A DNA stretch of 64,000 bases from Acinetobacter variabilis (GTDB taxonomy: Bacteria; Pseudomonadota; Gammaproteobacteria; Pseudomonadales; Moraxellaceae): contig NZ_KB850113.1 of NCBI RefSeq assembly GCF_000369625.1, forward strand, positions 1,433,343 to 1,497,342, in the 5' to 3' direction. A program made the translations under genes and the position numbers. Shown piece by piece: positions 46,939 through 57,066 of this stretch; the first letter of the stretch is position 1, and every line of letters starts with the position of its first letter. A model generated the notes under the pieces. It saw only the letters and a list, made by a program, of their open reading frames with translations. It had not been told where the DNA came from and did not search any database.

Positions 46939-48048
46939 TTATAAAACAGCTGCAGGATATGAACCAAGCACGCGGACTTCTTTCACAAGCGGACGAATTT
47001 CTTTGATCGCAGCTTTAACATTTTCCTGCTCAATATGACCTTCAAGATCGATAAAGAATACATAAGCCCATTTTTCAGGAAGTGCAGGTCGAGTTTCAAT
47101 ACTGGTTAGACTAATGTTGTGTTTGGCAAATGGAGCCAGAATCTCTAGCAATGCACCGGCACGGTCATGTGCAGAAACCAGTAATGAAGTTTTATCATTA
47201 CCACTTTGTGGCACTTTTTCACGGCCAATTACCAGGAAACGTGTAGTGTTTTCTGGATTGTCCTCAATATTGCTGTGCATAATCTCAAGATTATAAATAT
47301 TCGCAGCAATTTCAGAAGCAATCGCAGCAGAATGCCATTCATTCTGAATACGGCGCGCAGCTTCAGCATTTGAACTGAGTGCCACACGCTCTACACCTGG
47401 ATAATGAGCATCCAGCCATTTACGGCACTGAGCCAGAGTTTGCTGATGTGCATAGATCTGTTTAATACTGTCTTTACGGGTATTTTCAGAGATTAGGAAC
47501 TGGTGATGAATGGGTAATTCTACTTCGCCAATCACATTCAGATGCGAAGTCTTGAAACAGTCTAAAGTATGGTTCACTACACCTTCAGAGGAGTTCTCAA
47601 CCGGCACCAGACCATAATGTGCACTGCCCGCTTCTACTTCACGGAACACTTCATCAATGGTGGGTAATGGACGAACCACAGCATCATGACCAAAATGTTT
47701 CAATACTGCTGAGTGTGTGTAGGTACCAACAGGTCCCAAGAATGCAATACTTTGCGGTGCTTCAAGCGCCAAACAAGCCGACATGATCTCGCGGAACAGA
47801 CGTGCCATCGTCGTATCTGACAATGGTCCTTCATTGCGCTCCATAACATTGCGCAAAACCTGTGCTTCACGTTCCGGACGGTAAAACAGCGGATTTTCTT
47901 CAGATGCGAATTTTGCTTTTGCTACAGCCTCAGCCAAACGTGCACGACGGTTAATCAATTGCTGGATTTGTTGATCAACTGAATCGATATCTTCACGAAT
48001 TTTAGCCAAGTCTAAAGAAGCCGTTGTGTTTTGATCGTCGTTGATCAT
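46939..48048 (-). CDS. pheA: Chorismate mutase / prephenate dehydratase (P-protein)
   Basis: Bifunctional enzyme of phenylalanine synthesis, 369 residues. Chorismate mutase (about 10-95): LAKIREDIDSVDQQIQQLIN and FYRPEREAQVLRNVMERN; prephenate dehydratase (about 100-280): IAFLGPVGTYTHSAVLKHFG, YGLVPVENSSEGVVNHTLD and NTTRFLVIGRE; ACT domain (about 285-365): KTSLLVSAHDRAGALLEILA and LTSIETRPALPEKWAYVFFI for phenylalanine feedback. The Met at 48048 has AAGGG about ten bases upstream; a Met six codons earlier is possible. First gene of the pheA-hisC-tyrA/aroA operon. Confidence 0.93.
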   Translation of the reverse strand: MINDDQNTTASLDLAKIREDIDSVDQQIQQLINRRARLAEAVAKAKFASEENPLFYRPEREAQVLRNVMERNEGPLSDTTMARLFREIMSACLALEAPQSIAFLGPVGTYTHSAVLKHFGHDAVVRPLPTIDEVFREVEAGSAHYGLVPVENSSEGVVNHTLDCFKTSHLNVIGEVELPIHHQFLISENTRKDSIKQIYAHQQTLAQCRKWLDAHYPGVERVALSSNAEAARRIQNEWHSAAIASEIAANIYNLEIMHSNIEDNPENTTRFLVIGREKVPQSGNDKTSLLVSAHDRAGALLEILAPFAKHNISLTSIETRPALPEKWAYVFFIDLEGHIEQENVKAAIKEIRPLVKEVRVLGSYPAAVL

Positions 48049-48535
48049 CGTGATGTCGCCCTTCATAAACCTTATCTGTGCAGTATAACAATTAGTGCGC
48101 TGCAAATGTTACACAATATAACTTTAGTAGATTAATTCTTAAAAACAGGGAGTTGTTTTTAACCGTTCATCGCTTTAGTCATATCTGGTAACATTTCTTT
48201 CAGCATTTTCGCATGTTTTACATTATCAAATTGTAAACTTTGCCCGCTCATCTTAACTGATTTCTATCAAGATGAAATATCACTATTTCTTAATCTACAT
48301 AACGATTTTAAGCATAAGAAAATAAAAATAAAGCCATCTCGATCTCTCTAGTTTGACTACTTAAAATTTGAGTGACAGTTCACAATAAAATGCCCATAGA
48401 AAACTGTTTTTTTGATCATTTTCCTTTGATTTAATTGGATTTTTTACACTAAATCACTATTTAGTTACAAAGCAGAGACGTTTTTTAAACCTTAAATCGC
48501 TAGTCTAATTTAAAACTATATTGGGGGTGCCTATA
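48049..48535. other. Intergenic region between pheA and the DJ-1-like gene
   Basis: No complete gene. On the minus strand 48159-48251 encodes a 30-residue scrap starting MSGQSLQFDNVKHAKMLKEM with no ribosome-binding site; it reads like the C-terminus of a lost protein. Promoters for pheA and the DJ-1-like gene should be here, but no strong boxes stand out. Confidence 0.35.
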
Positions 48536-49054
48536 ATGCCAAAAAGAATAGCGGTACTTGTAACGAATAATTTTGAAGATCTTGAATATACTGAGCCTGT
48601 TGCGGCCTTACTCGCTGCAGAGCACAGTGTCTGTAATATTGAACTACATGCCGGAAAAGTCGTACATGGATTACATGGCCAGTCGAGTGTAATCATTGAT
48701 CGGGGAATTGATCATATCAGTATTGATGATTTTGATGGCCTACTCATTCCGGGCGGTGAATCGCCTGTATCCCTCGCCAACGATACGCGAGTCTTACATT
48801 TCATTCAGGCTTTTAATGAGGCCAAAAAGACCATCTTCAGTCTTTGTGACGCATCTTTATTACTCAGTGAAGCTGATGTTTTAAAGAACCGGATTATTAC
48901 CAGTATCCGTGCGCATGCACCTCGGGTACAACATGCGGGTGCGACTTATTATGATGTCGAACTGGTCAATGACAATAATCAGCTGATTTCATCTCGAGTA
49001 CCCAATGATTTGCCAATTTTTATTCATGAATGTCTGGATGTATTAAAATCTTAA
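48536..49054 (+). CDS. DJ-1/PfpI-family protein with divergent active site
   Basis: A 172-residue class I glutamine-amidotransferase-like protein. Starts MPKRIAVLVTNNFEDLEYTE, where the Glu at about 16 matches the DJ-1/PfpI acid, followed by FDGLLIPGGESPVSLANDTR (about 66-85). The nucleophile elbow, usually AICHG, reads IFSLCDASLLLSEADVL (Cys at about 105), keeping the cysteine but not the His-Gly. This may be a redox-sensor or chaperone-like rather than proteolytic member. GGGGGTG precedes the ATG. Confidence 0.8.
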   Translation: MPKRIAVLVTNNFEDLEYTEPVAALLAAEHSVCNIELHAGKVVHGLHGQSSVIIDRGIDHISIDDFDGLLIPGGESPVSLANDTRVLHFIQAFNEAKKTIFSLCDASLLLSEADVLKNRIITSIRAHAPRVQHAGATYYDVELVNDNNQLISSRVPNDLPIFIHECLDVLKS

Positions 49055-49093
49055 AATAATAAAATATCTAGATTTCAAGAATATTCTTTCCAT

Positions 49094-49124
49094 AAAAAAA
49101 GAGTCCATTTCGGACTCTTTTTTT
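49094..49124. terminator. Convergent bidirectional terminator
   Basis: A7, stem GAGTCC, loop ATTTC, GGACTC, T8, between the DJ-1-like gene and the acyl-CoA dehydrogenase. Confidence 0.88.
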
Positions 49125-49137
49125 TATCTGTTAAGTT

Positions 49138-50280
49138 TTAACGTCCAAGCAGACCGCGAGCGACAATTTCTTTCATGATTTCATTGGTACCGCCATAGAT
49201 CCTTTGAATGCGGGCATCAACAAAGAAACGCGAAATCGGATATTCAGTCATATAGCCATAACCACCAAAGAGCTGAAGCAGATTGTCAGCAACTTTCATC
49301 TGCATATCTGTTGAGAAGCTCTTTAGCGCTGCTGCAGTTTCAACATCTAGCTTGCCTTGCATATACAACTCAACATTCTGGTTATAGAAAGCTGCTGTTG
49401 CCAGCTCGTCAATCTTGGCCTGTGCCAGTACAAAACGGGTATTCTGGAACTGACCAATCGCCTGACCAAAGGCCTGACGCTCTTTGACATATTGAGTCGT
49501 TACATCAATCGAGCCACGAATGGCGCCCAGTGCAGTAGCAGCAATAGCGGTACGTTCACGTGGGAGTTCCTGCATTAGGTATACAAAGCCCTGACCTGGC
49601 TGACCCAGCAACTGATCTTTCGGTACTTTGACATTATCGAAGAACAGCTCTGAAGTATCCTGTGAATGCAGACCAATCTTGTCCAGATTCTTACCTTTTT
49701 TAAAGCCTTCCAGATGCGTATCCACCAGCATCAAAGACACACCTTTGGCGCGTGCTTGCGGATCGGTTTTCACGGCTAATACGACTAAGTCAGCATGCTG
49801 ACCATTGGAGATAAAAGTTTTAGAACCATTCAATAAATAATGGTCATCCTGCAAGATGGCATTGGTTCGCATGGCTTGCAGATCAGAACCAGCACCCGGC
49901 TCAGTCATGCCAATCGCACCGACCACTTCACCAGACACCATTTTCGGTAACCAGTATTTTTTCTGTTCTTCAGTACCAATATGCAGGATATACGGCGCTG
50001 CGATATCCGAATGGCAAGACAGACCAGTTGAAATTGCGCTATAGCCTGCTCTTGCAGACTCTTCGATTAACATCAGGGAATAGTGGGTCGGAACACCGTA
50101 GCCACCATATTCTTCCGGAACATCGACACATAAGAAGCCATTTTCACCCATCGCATTCCAGACCGAACGCGGCATCATGCCTTCACGCTCCCACTCTTCA
50201 TAGTAAGGCGCTACATGTTCATTCATAAAGCGTTTGAAATTGTCGCGGAAAAGTTCCAGGTCAGCATCGTAAGCCAGCAT
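49138..50280 (-). CDS. Acyl-CoA dehydrogenase
   Basis: A 380-residue FAD enzyme that introduces the trans-2 double bond into acyl-CoA. Motifs: IGMTEPGAGSDLQAMRTNA (about residue 122-140), HYLLNGSKTFISNGQHADLV (about 147), ERTAIAATALGAIRGS (about 232) and the C-terminal QLFGGYGYMTEYPISRFFVD (about 338) with RIQRIYGGTNEIMKEIVAR. The catalytic Glu is expected in the last of these (GGTNE). Length and motifs fit short/medium-chain enzymes; chain specificity is unknown and no other beta-oxidation genes are adjacent. Confidence 0.9.
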   Translation of the reverse strand: MLAYDADLELFRDNFKRFMNEHVAPYYEEWEREGMMPRSVWNAMGENGFLCVDVPEEYGGYGVPTHYSLMLIEESARAGYSAISTGLSCHSDIAAPYILHIGTEEQKKYWLPKMVSGEVVGAIGMTEPGAGSDLQAMRTNAILQDDHYLLNGSKTFISNGQHADLVVLAVKTDPQARAKGVSLMLVDTHLEGFKKGKNLDKIGLHSQDTSELFFDNVKVPKDQLLGQPGQGFVYLMQELPRERTAIAATALGAIRGSIDVTTQYVKERQAFGQAIGQFQNTRFVLAQAKIDELATAAFYNQNVELYMQGKLDVETAAALKSFSTDMQMKVADNLLQLFGGYGYMTEYPISRFFVDARIQRIYGGTNEIMKEIVARGLLGR

Positions 50281-50395
50281 TCTTTTATCCTTATCGTGTT
50301 TATCGTTTTATTTCCTGTGCACAGGCTAACTATTTTTAGAAAGACTGTCATGTGCCTGACTTATTTTTTCGCTAACTTCACAGTCAGATAAAAAT

Positions 50396-50421
50396 AAAAA
50401 AGAAGCCGAAGCTTCCTTTTT
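50396..50421 (-). terminator. Terminator after dctA
   Basis: Minus-strand stem AAAAAGGAAGC / GCTTCTTTTTT with a TTCG tetraloop, 25 bases past the dctA stop. Confidence 0.85.
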
Positions 50422-50445
50422 ATGACCTACAAGACGAACTCGAAT

Positions 50446-51789
50446 TTAATGAGCGTTGTTGCCTTCCTGCGCCATTTTTTCATCAATTTCAGCCGGATTT
50501 GCTAATGCATAGTTCAGCTTGTCCATGTCTAACTGACCGACCCATTTTGCTACAACCAGAGTTGCCAAAGAGTTACCGACCAGATTGGTCAAGGCCCGAG
50601 CTTCAGACATGAAGCGGTCAATACCGAGAATCAAGGCCAGACCTGCAACCGGAATATTACCTACAGCCGCTAAGGTTGCTGCCATCACGATAAAGCCTGA
50701 ACCTGTTACACCCGCTGCACCTTTAGAAGAAATGAGCAATACGAGAAGCAAGGTAATCTGGTGAGACAAATCAAGTTGCGTATTGGTCGCCTGTGCAATG
50801 AAGATTGCCGCCATTGTCAGGTAAATCGAAGTACCATCCAAGTTGAATGAATAACCTGTTGGAATGACCAGACCTACCACTGACTTTTCAGCACCTGCAA
50901 GCTCAAGTTTTTTCAGCATACGTGGCAATACAGATTCAGACGATGAAGTACCCAGTACAATCAACAGCTCTTCACGAATCAGGCGAATCATCTTGACAAT
51001 GCTAAAGCCGGTAAAACGAGCAATTGAACCCAGCACAATAAAGATGAACAGCAAACAGGTGATATAGAAGCAGATGATCAACTGGGCCAATTGCGCCAGA
51101 GAACCGATCCCATATTTACCGATCGTGAAAGCCATCGCACCAAATGCACCAATAGGCGCAAGTTTCATGATCATGTTCACGATGTTAAAGAACACATGTG
51201 AAATCTGATCTACCAGTTTGAGGACTGGCTTACCTTGTGCACCCAGTTTGTGTAATGCAAAACCGAACAGGATCGCAAATAAAAGGACTTGCAGGATTTC
51301 GCCTTCAGCAAATGCTCCAACCACCGTATTTGGAATGATATTCATAAAGAAATCAACGGTAGACTGAGAAGCACCCGACTCTACATATTTAGAAATCCCG
51401 GCCGTGTCCAGCGATGCCGGATCAACATTCATCCCAACGCCTGGCTTGGCAATATTAATTACCAGAAGACCAATGATCAGCGCCATCGTTGACACGATTT
51501 CGAAGTAAAGTAGAGCGACACCACCAGTTTTACCAACTGATTTCATACTCTCCATGCCTGCGATCCCGCTAACCACGGTACAGAAAATCACAGGTGCGAT
51601 GATCATTTTAATTAAACGGATAAATGCATCACCCAGCGGCTTCAGTTGTTCGCCCAGACCTGGAACATATTGTTCTGCACCATTAATGATTTGTGTACCA
51701 CTTGGCGAGAAATGTCCGACGAGGATACCCGCAATAATGGCTACAATCACTTGAAAATAAAGCGACTTATAAATTGGTTTTTTAGCCAT
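50446..51789 (-). CDS. dctA: C4-dicarboxylate:cation symporter DctA
   Basis: A 447-residue DAACS-family transporter taking up succinate, fumarate and malate with protons or sodium. Starts [20 protein letters not shown]; hallmarks are [20 protein letters not shown] (about 57-76), [13 protein letters not shown] (serine-rich hairpin, about 277), [20 protein letters not shown] (about 308) and [20 protein letters not shown] (about 352). Eight helices and two hairpins expected. Confidence 0.94.
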   Translation of the reverse strand: MAKKPIYKSLYFQVIVAIIAGILVGHFSPSGTQIINGAEQYVPGLGEQLKPLGDAFIRLIKMIIAPVIFCTVVSGIAGMESMKSVGKTGGVALLYFEIVSTMALIIGLLVINIAKPGVGMNVDPASLDTAGISKYVESGASQSTVDFFMNIIPNTVVGAFAEGEILQVLLFAILFGFALHKLGAQGKPVLKLVDQISHVFFNIVNMIMKLAPIGAFGAMAFTIGKYGIGSLAQLAQLIICFYITCLLFIFIVLGSIARFTGFSIVKMIRLIREELLIVLGTSSSESVLPRMLKKLELAGAEKSVVGLVIPTGYSFNLDGTSIYLTMAAIFIAQATNTQLDLSHQITLLLVLLISSKGAAGVTGSGFIVMAATLAAVGNIPVAGLALILGIDRFMSEARALTNLVGNSLATLVVAKWVGQLDMDKLNYALANPAEIDEKMAQEGNNAH

Positions 51790-52197
51790 AACCTTACTTC
51801 ACGATATACTTCTAACCAGAAGTAATATTCAGTTTTCACTTATTTTTAAAAAACAAGCGTCCAATACTTCATTGTCTGAAACAAAAAAGTGCCTATGTAT
51901 CAAAAAATTAATCTGATACTGAAATTAGAATGTGTATGTACATTTAACAATCACAGGAACACTGATCTTTAAGAAAAGTCAGTGCATTGATCAGGAGATA
52001 AAGCAAACACAAGAATTGCGTGAAATTTTAACCGCTTTTTAGACTTTTGTTTAACCCGAAATGTTAAATTTGCCTAAATACTAAACAATACCTCTTAGAC
52101 TATAGTCTTATAAAACTATAATAATTCTGCAAAATAAGAAGGTGAAATACCAATATCAGCGTAAAATATGCCAATACTTGATGAACATGATTGATCT
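51790..52197. other. Divergent intergenic region dctA / ybiB
   Basis: About 400 bases with no gene on either strand, AT-rich. It should hold the divergent promoters of dctA and ybiB; no operator or riboswitch is recognised. Confidence 0.45.
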
Positions 52198-53205
52198 ATG
52201 CCCATGACCACAAAGCGAAATATTTATAAAGATGCCGAACATCCTTTTGCCCAGTTTATTCGTATTATTGGCAAGGGAAAAAATGGTGCACGTTCTTTAA
52301 GCTATGAAGAAGCCTATCAGGCTTTTAGCATGATCCTGAAAAATGAGGTGCTGGACGTACAACTGGGCGCTTTTCTGATGCTATTACGTGTCAAGGAAGA
52401 ATCTGTTGATGAACTCGCAGGCTTTGTGCAGGCGACCCGGGACCAGCTGAATTTTAAGGCACTGGATGTTGATCTGGACTGGTCCTCTTATGCAGGCAAA
52501 CGCAAACATTATCCTTGGTTCATTCTGGCTGCGCTTACCCTTGCCAAACATGGCTATAATATCGTGATGCATGGTGCTTCAGGTCATACCTTGAATCGGG
52601 TCTATACCGAACAGGTACTTAACTACTTAGGCTATCCAATCTGCCAGAATGATGCTGACGTGGAACAGCAGCTTAAAGACAAACATTTTGCTTACCTGCC
52701 TCTGGAGGTGATCTCTCCAATTCTGGCTGAGCTGATCGGGCTACGTAATGTTATGGGCCTACGCTCCCCGATTCATACGCTGGCACGTCTGATTAATCCA
52801 TTTAATGCCAAAGCGACTTTACAGGCTATTTTCCACCCTGCTTATCGTAGTTCACATCAGCAGTCCGCTTATAAGTTAGGTTATCAAAATAGTGCGGTCA
52901 TTAAAGGTGAAGGTGGCGAATTTGAACGTAACCCGGATGCCAAAACCTTAATTTGTGGTATTAAAAATGGCGAACTTTATGAGCACGAATTACCAAAACT
53001 GACTGACAACCGTAGTCCGATTGAAGAAGAGCTGGATCTGGCTATATTTAAACAAGTATGGGAAGGTCAACGCTCACATGAATATGGTGAGATCGCAGTT
53101 GTCGAAACTATGGGCATTGCACTGTATACCATGGGCGAATGTGACAGCTATGAAGTAGCGATGCAAAAAGCCAGAGAGCTTTGGGATACCCGTCTTTCGG
53201 TTTGA
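52198..53205 (+). CDS. ybiB: YbiB-family TrpD2-like nucleic-acid-binding protein
   Basis: A 335-residue protein of the nucleoside phosphorylase/anthranilate phosphoribosyltransferase-like fold. Starts MPMTTKRNIYKDAEHPFAQF; contains RSLSYEEAYQAFSMILKNEV (helical domain), YNIVMHGASGHTLNRVYTEQ and LRSPIHTLARLINPFNA. E. coli YbiB is structurally similar to TrpD but binds DNA/RNA and is part of the SOS response; catalytic activity as a phosphoribosyltransferase is doubtful. A terminator separates it from convergent yeaC. Confidence 0.85.
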   Translation: MPMTTKRNIYKDAEHPFAQFIRIIGKGKNGARSLSYEEAYQAFSMILKNEVLDVQLGAFLMLLRVKEESVDELAGFVQATRDQLNFKALDVDLDWSSYAGKRKHYPWFILAALTLAKHGYNIVMHGASGHTLNRVYTEQVLNYLGYPICQNDADVEQQLKDKHFAYLPLEVISPILAELIGLRNVMGLRSPIHTLARLINPFNAKATLQAIFHPAYRSSHQQSAYKLGYQNSAVIKGEGGEFERNPDAKTLICGIKNGELYEHELPKLTDNRSPIEEELDLAIFKQVWEGQRSHEYGEIAVVETMGIALYTMGECDSYEVAMQKARELWDTRLSV

Positions 53206-53226
53206 TCAGACCTGAAAACAGACATT

Positions 53227-53254
53227 AAAAAAGACCACATCTGTGGTCTTTTTT
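53227..53254. terminator. Convergent bidirectional terminator
   Basis: A6, stem GACCAC, loop ATCT, GTGGTC, T6, between ybiB and the convergent yeaC-like gene. Confidence 0.9.
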
Positions 53255-53262
53255 GGTTCCGA

Positions 53263-53535
53263 TTAAACGAAACGGATTGGCTTGAATTCCGGCTCATTTT
53301 TGTGATGATCATCATCACACTGTTCACCTTCTTCTTTAGTGCCACGATCTATATAACCACTACGTTCGGTTTCTGGCAGGTTTTTCATTTCCCAGGCATA
53401 GACAGCCTGCATACAGGTCTGACGCTGCTCCTGAGTCAGCGCTACACCATTCGGCCACTTGCCAATTTCAATGGCTGTTCTTAGGCGCTCTACAATCTCA
53501 GGATTGAGTACAGCAAGCATTTGTTCAATATTCAT
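53263..53535 (-). CDS. YeaC-like DUF1315 protein
   Basis: A 90-residue cytosolic protein: starts MNIEQMLAVLNPEIVERLRT, with AIEIGKWPNGVALTQEQRQT and CMQAVYAWEMKNLPE, matching the DUF1315 pattern; the C-terminal half is hydrophilic with an acidic-His stretch (EQCDDDHHKNEPEF). Function unknown. It starts two bases past the nadK stop, so the two are co-transcribed. Confidence 0.82.
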   Translation of the reverse strand: MNIEQMLAVLNPEIVERLRTAIEIGKWPNGVALTQEQRQTCMQAVYAWEMKNLPETERSGYIDRGTKEEGEQCDDDHHKNEPEFKPIRFV

Positions 53536-53537
53536 AT

Positions 53538-54476
53538 TTAATCCTGCTTAAGATAGTCGAAGTCCTGATTCCAGCCCAGTTTAGTTCGACATGCATTATA
53601 GAAGTCATAACCTGGCGGATGCAGAAGATTCAGTTTAAAGGGATGCTTACGAATATGGACGCTATCGCCAACATTCAAAGACACACTGTGTTGTCCATCC
53701 GCACTCACCATCGGCAGTACGCGATTTTCACGAATCATCAGTTTAATTTCACTATGCCCTCCGACCACAATCGGACGTGAAGACAAGGTATGCGGATGCA
53801 TCGGCACCAGCACAATTGCATCCATACTTGGATGCACAATCGGTCCACCACCGGACAGTGCATACGCTGTTGAACCGGTCGGTGTAGATACAATTAGGCC
53901 ATCACTATGCTGGCGATAGACATATTGTCCATCAATATTCAGCTCGAAATCAATCATGTGTACCGATTTACCTGAGTGCAAGACCACATCATTCAAAGCA
54001 ATCGCGTCATAGATGATTTCACCTTTAGAGCGAACTTCCATTTCCAATAAGAAACGGCGTTCTGCCTGAAAATCACCTTTTAATACCTGATCCAGTTTGA
54101 AGATGACTTCAGTTGGCTTGATATCGGTCAGGAAGCCCAAACGACCACGGTTCACCCCGATCACTGGCGTATTGTATTTTACCAATGCCCGCGCTGCATG
54201 TAACAGTGAACCATCCCCACCTACCACAATCACCAGATCAACCACTTCGCCCAACAAGGCGCGGCTAACTGTTTGGGTATTCTGATAAGGAACCAGTTCA
54301 GCTGTATCTGCATCAAAAACAGGATGTAGACCTAAATTGAGCAGATGATCGTGGATCAGGCATAAGGTTTCAACCACTGAAGATTTATCCGGGCGTCCAA
54401 TCAACCCGATATTTCGAAATGTCTTGTGGGAAATTTGCACCAGTGTCGTCGCTCCGCTTCGAATCTTGCTTATCAT
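53538..54476 (-). CDS. nadK: NAD kinase
   Basis: ATP-dependent phosphorylation of NAD to NADP. A 312-residue protein with NIGLIGRPDKSSVVETLCLI, the GGDGSLLHAARALVKYN motif (about residue 92) and FEL...SDGLIVSTPTGSTAYALSGG (about 186-205), plus the C-terminal LSSRPIVVGGHSEIKL. A Met about 20 codons in is a possible alternative start. Upstream partner of yeaC. Confidence 0.93.
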   Translation of the reverse strand: MISKIRSGATTLVQISHKTFRNIGLIGRPDKSSVVETLCLIHDHLLNLGLHPVFDADTAELVPYQNTQTVSRALLGEVVDLVIVVGGDGSLLHAARALVKYNTPVIGVNRGRLGFLTDIKPTEVIFKLDQVLKGDFQAERRFLLEMEVRSKGEIIYDAIALNDVVLHSGKSVHMIDFELNIDGQYVYRQHSDGLIVSTPTGSTAYALSGGGPIVHPSMDAIVLVPMHPHTLSSRPIVVGGHSEIKLMIRENRVLPMVSADGQHSVSLNVGDSVHIRKHPFKLNLLHPPGYDFYNACRTKLGWNQDFDYLKQD

Positions 54477-54667
54477 AACATTAAGCTTGAATAGGATGAC
54501 AATTTATAACATGACAAAGCTGTGCAGGATTGAATTGAAATAGATTGAAATTAAGGAGAAAATGTGAAGTTTAATTTTAATTTTAATCTCAATAATTGAT
54601 TAAATATTGCAAAATAATGAAAAGCTTCGCATGATTAGCACAATTTCACAGGGTCTTATCGTCATTT

Positions 54668-57058
54668 ATGAAATCTGAACGAGGTATGGGGTTCATTGCC
54701 TTAATCTTCTCCATTCTGGTCATTTCTGCATTTGTAGCATTTAGTATCTATTTGATTAAATTAGATAATATTGTGCGTGAAAAATTTGAAGGCCAACGCT
54801 GGGATATTCCGGCCAAGGTTTTCGCACGCCCGATGGAAGTGTATGTAAATGCCCCGGTCAGCCAGCAGGATTTCCAACAAGAATTAAAATTACTGGGTTA
54901 TAAAGGTTCAGACAGCTATACCAAATCGGGCAGCTTTGTCAGCACTGGCAATACCATGTATGTGCATACCCGTGGCTTTGATTTTGGCGATCGCGTTGAA
55001 CCTGAACAAGTATTGAAAGTCAGCTTTAATCGCGATCAGATTGCTGAAGTAAGTGCGACCAAGCCCTCTTCTAGCGGGATTGCCCGTCTGGAACCATTAT
55101 TGATTGGCGGTATTTACCCGCAACATAATGAAGACCGTGTGCTAATTAAGCTCAATAAAGTGCCTAAACCGTTAATTGATGCTTTAATTGCTACTGAAGA
55201 CCGCAATTTCTATAATCACCATGGCGTATCTCCACGCGGGATTGCACGTGCAGTGGTGAGCAATATTACTGGTGGTAAGCGTCAAGGTGGTTCAACCCTC
55301 ACCCAGCAGCTGGTCAAGAATTTCTACTTAACACCAGAACGTACCTTAAAGCGTAAGGTAAATGAAGCCTTTATGGCGATGCTGATTGAATTGCATTATG
55401 GCAAAGATGAGATTCTGGAAGCCTATTTAAATGAAGTGAATCTGGGCCAAAATGGCAACTATTCTGTAAATGGTTATGGTCTTGCTTCACAATTTTATTT
55501 TGGCCTCCCGTTACGTGAACTGAATATTTCTCAACAAGCCTTTTTAGTCGGTCTGGTACAAGGTCCAAGTCTGTACAACCCATGGCGTAATCCTGAACTT
55601 GCGAAAAAACGTCGTGATGTGGTTCTGAATAATATGCTGGTAATGGGTAATCTGACCCAAGATCAGTATGAAACAGAAACTGCCCGTCCACTGAACGTCA
55701 TTTCCAAGCCAACTTTGGGCCCTGCCCGCTTCCCGGATTTTCTGGACATTGTTCGCCGTCAATTGCGTACCGAATATCAGGAAACTGATTTAACCAACCA
55801 GGGTCTGCGTATTTTCACCACCTTAGATCCATTGGCACAAACCCGAATTCAAGACAGCTTTAAGGAAAGTGTAGCCCGTTTAAGCAAAGCCAATCCAGGC
55901 CGTCTAAAAGATTTGCAAGGCGCTGTTCTGGTCGCACACCCTGAGAATGGCGAACTGGTTGCAGCAGTAGGCTCTACTCAGGACTTTACCGGTTTTAACC
56001 GTGCTTTAGATGCCAAACGTCAGGTTGGATCTTTACTCAAACCGGTGATTTATCTGACAGCGCTAGAATCAAATCGTTACCACTGGGCCAGTCCAATTGA
56101 AGACAGTCAGATCACCATTCAAAGTGATGGCAAACCATGGACTCCGAAAAACTATAGCGGTAGTGTACATGGTGTAGTACCGATGTCTCTTGCCCTATCA
56201 CAATCCTATAACCTGTCTGCGGTGCGTTTGGCACAGGAATTTGGCCTGTCGACCTTTATTAACCATTTGCAAAAATTTGGTGTGACTTCTGACATACCAA
56301 ATTATCCATCTATTTATTTAGGTGCGGTAGATATGTCACCGATGGAAGTGATGAATATTTACGGCAACTTCGCAACAGGTGGCTTTAAATATCCGGTGAA
56401 ATCGATTCGTTCTGTAGTCGATGCGAATGGCCACTCGCTTGAACGTTACAGCTTAAGTGTTCAGCCGACGATTGATCCAGCATCAGCCTATGCTCTGAAT
56501 TATGGTTTACAACAGGTCATGTCGAGTGGTACTGGTCGTTCTGCTTATAACAGTTTGCCACGTAATCTGAATCTGGCGGGTAAATCGGGTACGACAAACG
56601 ATACCCGTGATTCATGGTTTGCAGGTTATTCTGGCAACTATATGACAGTGGTCTGGTTAGGTCTGGATGACAACAAAGTCACTGGATTAACCGGTTCTTC
56701 AGGTGCACTTCCGGTCTGGACCAATGTCATGAAACAGCTACGTCAGAAGCCGGTGAATCTGGCTCAGCCTAATGAAATTGAATGGCACTGGCTGGACCGT
56801 TATACAGGTAAACTGACTGCCCAAGGCTGTGATGGTGCCATGTATATTCCGATTTCACGCCATGCTCTACCAAATCAGGCGACTGCTTGTGGCATCTCAC
56901 ATTACGCCACCGAGCCTTATACGATTGATTCAGAACCTTCACTAGAAGATGAGGAAGAAGATGATCTCAGTCGTTATATACAAGAAAGTGAAACAGAAAT
57001 AGAACGCGAAGTTGCTAAACAAACCCGTATTATCGCGAGTGGAAGTTATAGCCAATAA
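54668..57058 (+). CDS. mrcB: Penicillin-binding protein 1b (class A bifunctional peptidoglycan synthase)
   Basis: A 796-residue inner-membrane enzyme that polymerises and cross-links peptidoglycan. N-terminal membrane helix (about 8-30), UB2H-like regulatory region (about 45-150), glycosyltransferase domain with ATEDRNFYNHHGVSPRGIAR (catalytic Glu about 177) and GGSTLTQQLVKNFYL, then the transpeptidase with GSLLKPVIYL (SxxK-type, about 455), SQSYNLSAVRLAQEF (SxN) and GKSGTTNDTRDSWFAGYSGN (KSG, about 638). The C-terminus is acidic (EDEEEDDLSRYIQESETE). It is followed after eight bases by a lipoprotein gene, probably its activator. Confidence 0.94.
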   Translation: MKSERGMGFIALIFSILVISAFVAFSIYLIKLDNIVREKFEGQRWDIPAKVFARPMEVYVNAPVSQQDFQQELKLLGYKGSDSYTKSGSFVSTGNTMYVHTRGFDFGDRVEPEQVLKVSFNRDQIAEVSATKPSSSGIARLEPLLIGGIYPQHNEDRVLIKLNKVPKPLIDALIATEDRNFYNHHGVSPRGIARAVVSNITGGKRQGGSTLTQQLVKNFYLTPERTLKRKVNEAFMAMLIELHYGKDEILEAYLNEVNLGQNGNYSVNGYGLASQFYFGLPLRELNISQQAFLVGLVQGPSLYNPWRNPELAKKRRDVVLNNMLVMGNLTQDQYETETARPLNVISKPTLGPARFPDFLDIVRRQLRTEYQETDLTNQGLRIFTTLDPLAQTRIQDSFKESVARLSKANPGRLKDLQGAVLVAHPENGELVAAVGSTQDFTGFNRALDAKRQVGSLLKPVIYLTALESNRYHWASPIEDSQITIQSDGKPWTPKNYSGSVHGVVPMSLALSQSYNLSAVRLAQEFGLSTFINHLQKFGVTSDIPNYPSIYLGAVDMSPMEVMNIYGNFATGGFKYPVKSIRSVVDANGHSLERYSLSVQPTIDPASAYALNYGLQQVMSSGTGRSAYNSLPRNLNLAGKSGTTNDTRDSWFAGYSGNYMTVVWLGLDDNKVTGLTGSSGALPVWTNVMKQLRQKPVNLAQPNEIEWHWLDRYTGKLTAQGCDGAMYIPISRHALPNQATACGISHYATEPYTIDSEPSLEDEEEDDLSRYIQESETEIEREVAKQTRIIASGSYSQ

Positions 57059-57066
57059 TTGAGCCT

